Assembly: GCF_035046485.1 (NCBI RefSeq)
Contig: NC_085137.1
Span: 482,726,252 to 482,790,251, forward strand
Source of the DNA: Aedes albopictus
Lineage: Eukaryota > Arthropoda > Insecta > Diptera > Culicidae
Direction: 5' to 3'
Length of the DNA: 64,000 bases
In this document: in pieces, positions 45,531 through 54,900 of the stretch
Layout: each line of letters begins with the position of its first letter
How positions within the stretch are numbered: the first letter of the stretch is position 1
Position numbers and translations under genes: made by a program
The notes under the pieces: generated by a model
Seen by the model: only the letters and a program-made list of their open reading frames with translations
Database searches by the model: none
Told to the model about the DNA's origin: nothing

Positions 45531-47102
45531 ATGAGCAAGAATTCTAAATCAAATAACTTAGGTGGAAGTAGCGGTGCGATCAACCCCTTCGCAAGAAGCG
45601 GGTTGATGAGGTCTCCGACAAGGAGAAGCGAGGAGTCAGGTGCTGGAAGCTGCTTACGCAGCTCAAGCGTGGGAGCTCCTGTCCACTCCACGGCAAGCCA
45701 GCCGGCGGAGGTCATGGACGGAGCATGGTTGCTGAGGGCCATCAGCCAAGTTGCAGAAAAAGGACGGCCCGCATTTGAGGTAGCTGAGCAGCAGCTCGGC
45801 AAAATTATCGACTTTGCGACAACTAAGTCGAATATAAGCAAGGACCTGAAAACGGCCTTGCTTCGGCTTAGGGCGTCTGTCGATAATGCCAAGCAGGAGC
45901 ACGCGGTTGCGTTGCTGGCTGCAGCAGCGGCGGAACCCGCAAAGGAGAAAGCGTCTAAGTTTACACAAACGGAGGCCTTCTCCTTCGCGGGTAGTCCGAA
46001 GAGAGTGGAAGCGAATGCTCGCGACAAAAGCGACAAGCATTCGCAGAAGCGGGCGAGGCAGCCGTCAGGTGAGGAGCTGTCTGGCGGCGCCCGCAAGGCC
46101 AGGCGTATAATAACCCCGAAAGCCGGTGGTAACGCTGGAAAGTCGGACCCCAGCCAGGGTTCCCGGAAAGCTGGGAAGGGTGGGCCTGAAAAGGCCGGCC
46201 CGTCCCGGAATGATGGGAACAAGGGGTTGCGACCAATGGTGGGCCCTCAGCAGCCGCAGAGCAGGGCGATCCAAGGAGAGGACCCTCCTTGGACAAAGGT
46301 AGAGCGGAAGAGGAAGAAGAAGGGGAATCCGCAGGTAGAAGTGCAGGTCGCCAAGCCAAGGCGTAGGAAGGCAGGTGCCAGGCGCGAAAAAGGTGACGCT
46401 ATCGTCATCAAGACCGAACAGTCGAAATACTCGGACGTCTTGAAGGCGATGAGGTGCGACGCCAAGCTCGAGGGTCTTGGAGCCGACGCACGCAGTATCA
46501 GACGTACTCGTACGGGCGAAATGATCCTGGAGCTTAAGCGCCAGAAGGATCACAAGGGCGCCGCCTACAAGAGGCTGGCAGAAGAGGTCCTTGGAGATGG
46601 AGTGGAGGTGAGGGCTCTTACGCATGAGGCGACTCTGAAGGTCAAAGACCTAGACGAGATCACCGAAGCGGAAGAGCTCGTCACGGCACTGCGGCAACAG
46701 TGCGATGTTCAGGTGGCCGCCACAGCCGTCAGGCTGCGGAAGGGGCCAGCAGGGACACAGATAGCTCTGGTTCAGCTACCTGTGGCGGATGTTAAAAAGT
46801 CCGTTAAAGTAGGGAGTATTAAGGTGGGCTGGTGTGTTTGTCACCTCACATTCCACGAGCCACCTGAGGTTTGCTTCAGGTGTCTGGAACCAGGACACAA
46901 GTCGTGGGACTGCAAAGGCCCCGACAGGCGCAAACTGTGTAGGCGATGCGGCGCTGAAGGTCATAAGGCCCAAAGCTGCACGAGTCCGCCCATCTGCATG
47001 ATCTGTACCGGGAAAACCTCGAAAAACAGACATGCGATGGGTGGTCCAGGGTGCCCGGCCTTTAAGAAAGCCGCAGTGAGCAACAAATCACAGTGCAGGT
47101 AA
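45531..47102 (+). CDS. R1-clade ORF1 (gag-like, three zinc knuckles), 523 aa
   Basis: RNA-binding structural protein of the retrotransposon. I chose the ATG at 45531 (MSKNSKSNNLGGSSGAINPF); the frame extends 18 bases upstream only to a GTG. The first half is low-complexity and basic (KKKGNPQVEVQ, KPRRRKAGARREKG near residues 265-290). A conserved R1-type region follows (TEQSKYSDVLKAMR; LELKRQKDHKGAAYKRLAEE). Then come three CCHC-like knuckles: CFRCLEPGHKSWDC (about 447), CRRCGAEGHKAQSC (about 470), and CMICTG...HAMGGPGC (about 489). The frame is uninterrupted. It overlaps ORF2 at its 3' end. GC content is well above the flanking repeats. Confidence 0.92.
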   Translation: MSKNSKSNNLGGSSGAINPFARSGLMRSPTRRSEESGAGSCLRSSSVGAPVHSTASQPAEVMDGAWLLRAISQVAEKGRPAFEVAEQQLGKIIDFATTKSNISKDLKTALLRLRASVDNAKQEHAVALLAAAAAEPAKEKASKFTQTEAFSFAGSPKRVEANARDKSDKHSQKRARQPSGEELSGGARKARRIITPKAGGNAGKSDPSQGSRKAGKGGPEKAGPSRNDGNKGLRPMVGPQQPQSRAIQGEDPPWTKVERKRKKKGNPQVEVQVAKPRRRKAGARREKGDAIVIKTEQSKYSDVLKAMRCDAKLEGLGADARSIRRTRTGEMILELKRQKDHKGAAYKRLAEEVLGDGVEVRALTHEATLKVKDLDEITEAEELVTALRQQCDVQVAATAVRLRKGPAGTQIALVQLPVADVKKSVKVGSIKVGWCVCHLTFHEPPEVCFRCLEPGHKSWDCKGPDRRKLCRRCGAEGHKAQSCTSPPICMICTGKTSKNRHAMGGPGCPAFKKAAVSNKSQCR

Positions 47103-50074
47103 CGCAGCTGAACCTGAACCACTGTGATGCGGCTCAGCAACTGCTTTGTCAGGCGGTTTCTGAGTGGGAGACGGATATCGCCATCATTTCGGACCCATAC
47201 CGAGTACCCGCCGGCAACGGCAACTGGGCCTCGGATGGGACCAGGAAAATGGCGGCGATATGGACGACGGGTAAATACCCCGTGCAGGAGTTGGTGTCTA
47301 CTACCTATGAGGGCTTCGTGGTCGCCAAAGTAAACGGGGTCTTCTTCTGTAGCTGTTATGCGCCTCCGCGGTGGCCGATCGAGCGGTTCACGCAAATGCT
47401 GGACCGCTTAACGACCGTGCTAACAGGGCGAAGGCCGGTGGTAATAGCGGGTGACTTTAATGCCTGGGCTGTGGAATGGGGAAGCCGTTTCACGAACCAG
47501 CGGGGTCAGATCCTGCTAGAAACACTGGCCATCTTAGATGTCGACTTGGCTAACGTCGGTACCAAGAGTACCTATAGTCGAAATGGAGCGGAGTCAATTA
47601 TTGACGTGACCTTTTGTAGTCCTGGCCTAACAAGTAGTTCGAACTGGAGAGTAGATGATGGCTACACTCACAGCGACCACCTGGCGGTTCGCTACAGTAT
47701 CGACTACAACAACAGCAGACAGCGGATAGAAGAAGAGGCGGCTAGGCCAAGGCCAAGCCCTCGTAGGTGGAAGACATCATACTTCGACGAAGAGGTATTT
47801 AGGGAAGCGCTCCGCCGTGAGCGAAACTTACTCGGTTTAGACGGCGACGAGCTGGTAGCGGTGCTCTCACGTGCGTGTGATGCGACCATGCCTAGGAGAG
47901 TCCACCCTAGAAATGGGAGGCCACCGGCTTACTGGTGGACCGACGCGATTGCGGACCTGCGCCGCGCCTGCCTACGGGCTAGGCGGCGGATGCAGCGAGC
48001 ACGATCAGAGGAAGAGCGAAACGAACGGCGGGTGGTGTTCGCCGCTGCAAAAGCCGCGCTCAAGACCGAGATAAGAGCAAGCAAAAAGGCCTGCTTTGAG
48101 GGTCTCTGTCAGAGTGCCAATACGAACCCGTGGGGTGATGCCTACAGGATCGTTATGGCCAAGACGAGAGGTGTGATGGCTCCTACAGAGCAATCTCCAG
48201 AGATGTTGGAGGGGATCATTGGAGGACTTTTTCCGCGTCATGATCGTAGTCCTTGGCCTCCTTTCGTAGGACAGCCGGGGACTGGGGCTGGCGATGAGGA
48301 AATGGTCACCGATGTGGAACTTGCGGGGATAGCTAAGTCCCTTAGCGTAGGTAAGGCCCCAGGTCCGGACGGAGTTCCGAACCTGGCCTTAAAAGTAGCT
48401 ATTGCAGAAGCTCCCGAGATGTTCAGGTCTGCTATGCAGAAATGCCTGGACGAGGGAGTTTTCCCAGAAGCTTGGAAGAGGCAGAGCCTGGTACTATTGC
48501 CAAAGGCGGGGAAACCACCCGGAGACCCGTCGGCATATAGACCAATATGCTTGATTGACACGGCGGGGAAGGTGCTCGAAAAGATCATCCTCAATAGAAT
48601 GTTGAAGTTCACTGAGGGCGTAAATGGTCTCTCGAGCAACCAGTATGGCTTCCGGAAGGGGAGGTCCACCGTAGACGCTATCTTGTCGGTTACAAAAACC
48701 GCCGAGAAAGCACTCGAGCCTAAGAGGAGGGGAATTCGCTTCTGCGGGGTAGTGACTCTGGATGTAAGGAATGCATTTAATAGCGCCAGTTGGGCTGCTA
48801 TTGCCGATGCGCTCTTGCGTCTGGGGATACCGGAGTACTTGTACAAGATTCTCGGAAGCTACTTCCAGAATCGCGTACTGGTTTACGACACGGAGGTGGG
48901 TCGGAAGTGCTTTCACATAACCTCAGGAGTCCCGCAAGGTTCCATCCTGGGTCCGGTGTTATGGAATGTCATGTACGACGAGGTGTTGAGGTTAGAGTAC
49001 CCAGTGGGAGTGGTGATTGTCGGATTTGCCGACGATATTACGCTCGAAGTCTACGGTGAAACGATCGAGGAGGTGAAGTTGACTACCGACCACTCGATCA
49101 AGGTTGTGGAGGCGTGGATGCGGTCCAGAAAACTGGAGCTGGCTCACCACAAGACAGAGGTGACGGTTGTTAACAACATGCAGTCGGCGCAGCAGACGGA
49201 GATCAGTGTAGGAGAGTGCACTATCCTGTCGAAGCGCTCTGTCAAGCACTTGGGCGTGATGATCGACGATAAGCTTACCTTCGGTAGCCACGTCGATTAT
49301 GCCTGTAAAAGAGCCTCCACAGCTATTGCGGCACTGTCCCGGATGATGTCCAATAGGTCAGCGGTGTACGCCAGTAAGCGCAAGCTTCTGGCTAGTGTTG
49401 CTACGTCCATACTTAGGTATGGCGGCCCGGCGTGGGGTACTGCGCTAAGTACTGAATGCTACCGACGGAAGCTGGAAAGTACTTACAGGCTTATGTGTCT
49501 GAGGGTTGCAAGCGCGTACCGTACCGTGTCACACGACGCTCTCTGTGTCATTACTGGTATGGTGCCCATCAGCATTCTTATCAGTGAGGATATGGAGTGC
49601 TTCGAAATGCGCGGCACAAGAGGCATACGCAAGACTGTCAGGATGGCCTCTATGGTCAAATGGCAGCGCGCGTGGGACAGTTCCACCAAAGGAAGGTGGA
49701 CCCATAGGTTGATACCGAGGGTAGATAGTTGGATTAATAGGCGCCATGGGGAAGTTTCATTCCACCTGACACAGGTCCTTACAGGTCATGGTTGCTTCCG
49801 ACAGTATCTACACCGTTTCGGGCATGCGGATTCTCCCGAATGCCCAGTGTGCAATGGTTTAGAGGAAACGGCGGAACACGTTTTGTTCGTGTGCCCGCGT
49901 TTTCGCACAATGCGTGACCGCATGCTTGCCACATGCGGGGAGGACACAACTCCGGACAACTTGGTCCAGAGAATGTGTAGGGATGAGATTAGCTGGAATG
50001 CCGTTTCAACGGCTATCACCCATATCGTCTGGGAGCTACAGAGGAGGTGGCGCGTGGACTCGGAGAATGGCTAG
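47093..50074 (+). CDS. R1-clade ORF2: APE endonuclease, reverse transcriptase, CCHC
   Basis: Enzyme for target-primed reverse transcription, about 993 codons. The N-terminal endonuclease has NLNHC (residue about 7), SDPY (Asp where many relatives have Glu), GDFNAW (about 119) and SDHL (about 191). RT motifs: APGPDGVPNLALK (about 422), YGFRKGRSTVDAI (517), LDVRNAFNS (556), GVPQGSILGPVLW (611), FADD (about 644) and KHLGVMIDDKLTFGSHV. The C-terminal zinc site is CPVC...H...C (915-934). Length matches R1-type ORF2 and no internal stop occurs. The frame opens at a GTG overlapping the end of ORF1; no in-frame ATG precedes the endonuclease core. Reinitiation, frameshifting or a mutated start are all possible. 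Confidence 0.93.
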   Translation: MQVTQLNLNHCDAAQQLLCQAVSEWETDIAIISDPYRVPAGNGNWASDGTRKMAAIWTTGKYPVQELVSTTYEGFVVAKVNGVFFCSCYAPPRWPIERFTQMLDRLTTVLTGRRPVVIAGDFNAWAVEWGSRFTNQRGQILLETLAILDVDLANVGTKSTYSRNGAESIIDVTFCSPGLTSSSNWRVDDGYTHSDHLAVRYSIDYNNSRQRIEEEAARPRPSPRRWKTSYFDEEVFREALRRERNLLGLDGDELVAVLSRACDATMPRRVHPRNGRPPAYWWTDAIADLRRACLRARRRMQRARSEEERNERRVVFAAAKAALKTEIRASKKACFEGLCQSANTNPWGDAYRIVMAKTRGVMAPTEQSPEMLEGIIGGLFPRHDRSPWPPFVGQPGTGAGDEEMVTDVELAGIAKSLSVGKAPGPDGVPNLALKVAIAEAPEMFRSAMQKCLDEGVFPEAWKRQSLVLLPKAGKPPGDPSAYRPICLIDTAGKVLEKIILNRMLKFTEGVNGLSSNQYGFRKGRSTVDAILSVTKTAEKALEPKRRGIRFCGVVTLDVRNAFNSASWAAIADALLRLGIPEYLYKILGSYFQNRVLVYDTEVGRKCFHITSGVPQGSILGPVLWNVMYDEVLRLEYPVGVVIVGFADDITLEVYGETIEEVKLTTDHSIKVVEAWMRSRKLELAHHKTEVTVVNNMQSAQQTEISVGECTILSKRSVKHLGVMIDDKLTFGSHVDYACKRASTAIAALSRMMSNRSAVYASKRKLLASVATSILRYGGPAWGTALSTECYRRKLESTYRLMCLRVASAYRTVSHDALCVITGMVPISILISEDMECFEMRGTRGIRKTVRMASMVKWQRAWDSSTKGRWTHRLIPRVDSWINRRHGEVSFHLTQVLTGHGCFRQYLHRFGHADSPECPVCNGLEETAEHVLFVCPRFRTMRDRMLATCGEDTTPDNLVQRMCRDEISWNAVSTAITHIVWELQRRWRVDSENG

Positions 50075-51415
50075 TCCAGATGCAGTACAAGAGGTGGTCC
50101 AGGGGTTCGAAGTCGGCTTCGTAGGTCATACCGGTGCCCTGCGGTCGAGATCGACCCTTACAGCGATTAACCCTCTAATACCCAATCCCGCCTTTAGACG
50201 GGGTATAGTTTGAGCATTTTTGTAATTTTTGTTTCGTGGAAAATCAACTTTTTTATATTTTTGGCTGATATTTAGGACTGTTCTGTATATCTCAAAATGA
50301 TTTTTGGTGTATTTTGAAGCGTATTTACATTTTTTAAAAATCATTGAAAAATCGATGGTTTAGTCACCTTTTAGAAGTCACTGTTTATTTTGTATTGAAT
50401 CGCTACAATTAACATATTTTAAATTTTTCCCAAATCATTCTATCTTTGTTTAACAGTTTAAGGGAATCGAATACACACTAACATTATTTTCCTTAAAATT
50501 ACACGGAAAATAAAATTTTCTGCGATAAAAAATTAAAATAATAATATTTCAACAACAATCATAAAATCTCAAAATGTTTTCATCTCAAAAAATCCGTTCC
50601 CCAAATTGGCTTCCAGGAAAAATATAAAAGTGCGGATATGTTCAAAAATCAAAATTAGAAAAATCAAAAACTGAAATTCACGAAATCGAGAATTAAAAAG
50701 AATCATCTTCCAAAACATGTTTAAATCGATTTTAGATGACGAAAAATGATATTTAGATCAAAATCAAAAATTTGGGTATTAGAGGGTTAAGTGGCCGCGG
50801 AGAGGAAGTCCCGGTAGCGGTGCTGTCGTGGCGTCGGTCTACTGGGTTGGATCTGAGCCCGCGGTTGGAAAGGGGTCCCCGGCAAGGGTCGGGGTAGGTG
50901 AGATCCTGCTGTCTGCAACCTACGGGTGCATCTGATAGGGCCTGAAGGGTAGTGATACCCTTCCTTTGCGGGCAGGTCAGATCGGGTTGCACGTGGGCAT
51001 CAGTTCTTGATGTCCGCTCAGCAGTAGGGCGCGGGCGGGGTTGACCCTGCCCGCCTTCCGAGGACAAAGGGAGTGGCGAGGACCACTCGGGAAACTGGCT
51101 AAGCGCCAGCATGCTATCGGGATGGACTCTCCAGAGCGAGTCATCGATGTTCGTTGCTGCTAGGCTACGGCAGCTAACCTTGAGGGTGCGATATGCACTA
51201 GCCCCTCTCTGAAGCAATACCTTCTTGGTGGTTCCGGAGAGACGTAGGGTTTGGCGACCATAGGAATGTGTTTTAGTGGGTCGAGGAGAGAGTAGTCCTG
51301 GCTTCTACCGGCATTGTAGAAGACGGCCTCATCCCCACACTACCCTAACCTTCCTGTTAGGGTGTCTGATGAGCAGATTTATCCCCCTATGGTTTAGAAG
51401 GAAAAAAAAAAAAAA
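50075..51415 (+). other. 3' UTR of the R1-clade element with poly(A)
   Basis: Noncoding sequence after ORF2, interrupted by the MITE at 50167-50790. The part from 50791 to 51401 is GC-richer and ends in A14 directly before the target duplication. A 154-codon minus-strand open frame at 50753-51217 is judged a shadow. Confidence 0.8.
50167..50790. mobile_element. piggyBac-like MITE (TTAA) in the R1 3' UTR
   Basis: TTAA at 50167-50170 and 50787-50790 bounds a 616-bp AT-rich element with ends CCCTCTAATACCCAA and its exact complement. TTAA duplications and CCC ends indicate piggyBac-type mobilisation. No transposase. It must be younger than the R1-clade copy it interrupts. Confidence 0.88.
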
Positions 51416-51427
51416 GACATCACCTCA

Positions 51428-51547
51428 ACTCGTCGAGCTGAGTTGATTGGTATATGTGACTCGACCCTCCGGGCCTCCTATCAAAAAGTCATTTTTGGAG
51501 TGAACATATAGCCTTTCCAGTACACTTAACTGTACGAGAAAGGCAAA
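51428..51547. repeat. Tail of the composite repeat
   Basis: Continues the target interrupted by the R1-clade element. It contains TCGAGCTGAGTTGATTGGTA and CATATAGCCTTTCCAGTACA and ends ACGAGAAAGGC plus A5. I recall similar sequence next to CA-rich microsatellites in many Aedes loci, but could not check. Confidence 0.65.
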
Positions 51548-51949
51548 AAGGGATGTGTTCGGTTAGTGGTTCAAACACCCGTTTGCAGATGATTTCATGG
51601 ATGAAGGTACTGTGGTTGAATCGTCTCTGCTTTTCCCTTCTATCCGTGCCCCCCCCTGGCCACCAGATTTTTTAAATTCGAGCCAACTCGAATATTAACA
51701 ATAATTAAGAGTTCCAGAACAAATATCGCAAAAAAATAAACTATTCTTATTCTGGCTAAATTTTGTGATGTTTATTTATGGAATACGAAAACAGCATGCC
51801 AAATTTTCCAGATGTACCGGAACCAGTTCCGGTAGGAAAAAAAGAAGTACTTTGTAGAACCATATACTGCCTTAGAGTGCAGTAATATGCTACTGCTACA
51901 CGAATTTCACTGGTACTCAATTCAAACAAACGTCATGCTAAGAGCAATA
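51548..51949. other. Spacer, nothing recognised
   Basis: Unassigned AT-rich sequence between the composite repeat and the long 12-bp tract. Confidence 0.35.
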
Positions 51950-54900
51950 TACCTGGGATTTCTTTACGAATCTTTCAAGGACACCTTCAAAAATTCCTTT
52001 AGGCATTTATTCAATAACTTCTCCAGGAGTTTCTTTTTCGTGAATTCTGCCATAAGCATCTTTCTGGGTTTCGATAGTGATTGTTTTAGGGTTTGTTCCA
52101 AGAAATGCTTCAAGAATTTCTCCCACGATTCCTTCAGAAATTTTTACAGATACTTATGCAAGAATGCATCGACGAATTCCTCCAGGATTTTTTTCATAAC
52201 TTCCTTCAGTGATTCCATCATGGATTTCTCCAGAGAATTTTTCAATAATTCCTCTATGGGTTTCACCAGACATTCCTCCGGGAATTTCTCCTGTGATATC
52301 TTTAGAGGTTCCTCCAGTGATTGTTCCAGTGCTTTTTTCGTGGATTCCTCCAGTAATTTCTCCAGAAATTCCCAAAGGAATGTCAAAATAAGTTTTATGT
52401 ATTTCTGCATTCTTTCAGAGATATCTTCAGAGATTTCTCCATATAGTCGTTCAAGAATTCCACTAGCGATTGCTCCAATAATTCAATCTGGAATATTTCG
52501 AAGCATTTCAGCAGCAATATCTTCCAGAAACTCTTACAGGAAATTTTACCAGAGATCAGCTAAGAATTAATCCAGGAGTTCCTTAAAACATTGTACAAAT
52601 CATTGTTTTGGGAGTCCATCCAAAGATTCCAACAATTATTCGTCCAAAATTTATTGCAGACCTGGATTCCTTCATATTTTTTTTCCTACAGAAATTCTTC
52701 CAGGAATTTATTAAGTAAGCTTTCCTGGGATTTCCTTAGGAATTCCTCATGGGACTGCTTCTGGGATTCAGGAACACCTGCTGGGATTTCTTTAGGAACT
52801 GCAACAGGGATTCCTCAAGGAATTCCTACACGAACTTTTCTTAGAATTTCTTCAGGATTTCTCTAAGGATTCCATCTGCAATTTATTCAGGAACTCTTTC
52901 TGGGATTTCTCCAGGAATTTCTCATGAGATTCTTTCACGAATTTCTTCAGAGATTCCTCCAGGAACTATTCCTCTGGAAATTGCTGCAGGGATTCCCCTA
53001 AAAATTCTTCCAGGAATTCCTTCAGAAATGCCTCTAGATATTCATCCAGGAATTCTTCTAGATATTTGTGCAGGAGTGTTTCTAGAAACTCCTTCGTTAA
53101 ACCCTACCGGCATTCCTCTAGGATATCCTCCAGGGATTCCTCGAAGAATTTCTGCAGGGCTTAACTCGGGAATTGCTTTTGTGATTCTTTCTGGAACAAC
53201 TTATTTTAAAAATTCCTCCAAAGATTCTCCCAGGAACTCTACTTAAGATTTCTTCAGGAATCCCTCCTTGTATTCTTTCAGGATTTGCTCCAGGAATTAA
53301 TTCAATACTTCTTCCAGGAATTGTTTAGGGATTTTCCTTACTAATAACTCTTGAAAATGCTTCCGGGGTTCCTTCTGGAGTTTCTTCAGGACTCTTCTAA
53401 GGACCATCTGCGATTTCTCCAGGAATTATTCCTGGTATCTAAGAATTCATTAAAAAAAAATTCCCACGATTTTTTCAGGAATTCCTCTAGATTTTTTTCC
53501 AGGGATTTCTTTGGCAATTCCTGCAGGAATTTTTCTAAAATTTCCTCCAGGAATTCATCTAGAGATTCCACCAGAAATTCCGCCACAAGTTCTTCTAGAG
53601 ATTTCTCCAGTAGTTCCTCAGGAGATTCCCTCAGGAATTCCTACAAGCGTTCCTATAGGATATCCTCCATGGATTCCTCCAAGAATTCCTACATTTTTTC
53701 AGAGATTCCTCCAAGAAATCCGCCAAGGTCTCCTCAATGCATTCCTTCATGAATTCCTCCAGGATTGTTTCTTGAATTCCACCTGGAATTCCTACAAAAA
53801 TTTATCCAAGGATTCTTTAAGGGATTTCTTCAAGGATTTTTCCCAAAGACTCGTACAAGAATTCCTCTAAAGATTTATCCAGGAATTACTTTAGAGAATC
53901 ATCCAAGAATTCCATCGGGAATTCTTCTAGGCATTCTTCCGAGGAATTTTCCAGGCATTCTTCCAGGGATTCTTCCTTGGATTCTTGCAGAGATTTCTCT
54001 AGGATTTTTTCAGCGATTCTTCCAGGAATTTCACCAGATATTGTTCCAGGAATTTCTTCAATTACTTCTGGGATTGCTTCAGGAATTATTTTTGGGATAA
54101 CTCTATAAATCCATGCAGGCATTCTTCCAGAAATTCCCTCATAAATCATATCAGCAGTTCATCCAGGAATTTCTCCAGGAAATCCTTCAGAAATTCTTCC
54201 AGGATTTTCTCTCGGAATACCCTTTGGAATTTTCCAGGAATTCCTCCAAGAATCATTCGAGATCTTCCTCCAGGAAATGCTGCAAGGATTCCTCCAGGAA
54301 TTTCACTAAAAGTACCTCCAGGAACATCTTTAGGGATTTTTCCAGGGATTTCTCCACGAATTTCTCCAATGATTCCCCAGGGATTCCTTCAGAAATTCCT
54401 TCGAGGATTTTTCCAAGAATTCCTCCAGAAATTTCTCAAGAAATTCTTCCAGGAATTTCTCAGGGTTTTTCATTTCAGAAATTTCTTCCAGGGTTCCTCT
54501 AGAGATTCCCCTAGAATTTTTTTCAGCAATTATTGTAAGAATTCCTCCAGGAATTCCTTCAAGGATTCCTCCAGCAATTCCAAAAAGAAAACCTCCAGGC
54601 ATCCCTCCAAGATTTTATTCAGGAATTTCTCCAGGAACTCCTCCGGGAAATTCTCGAGGAATTACCCCAAGAATTTCTTTAGGAATTCCTCCAGGAATTT
54701 CTCTAAGAATTTATCCAGGAATTGCTACTGGACATCTTTCAGAAATTATGTCAGCAATTTCTCCAGGATTTTCTTCAGAATTTTTTTTGGGGATTTTTTC
54801 AGAAATTTTTCCTGGAAATTCTCCAAAAATATCCTCAGGAATTTTTCAGGGATTCTTCCAGGCATTTCTCAAGGAATTTCTCCTGAAATTCATTTATAAA

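Larger units (their letters stand above)
45243..51427 (+). mobile_element. Near-complete R1-clade non-LTR retrotransposon (TSD GACATCACCTCA)
   Basis: The 6,161-bp element (45255-51415) is flanked by GACATCACCTCA at 45243-45254 and 51416-51427. In order: a 5' UTR of about 276 nt, ORF1, ORF2 overlapping by a few bases, a 3' UTR of about 1.3 kb including a TTAA-flanked MITE, and an A14 tail. ORF architecture (CCHC knuckles, APE endonuclease, RT, C-terminal CCHC, no RNase H) is that of the R1 clade, many members of which are sequence-specific. It sits at the junction between (ACAY)n and a fixed tail segment of a mosquito repeat. R1-clade Waldo elements are known to target ACAY repeats, so this may be a relative. 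Confidence 0.92.

Noticed and set aside
45476..49912. Long minus-strand frames opposite the R1-clade ORFs (for example 45476-46222, 48238-48846)
   Set aside because: They mirror the high-GC codons of ORF1 and ORF2, have no domains and overlap strong coding evidence on the plus strand.
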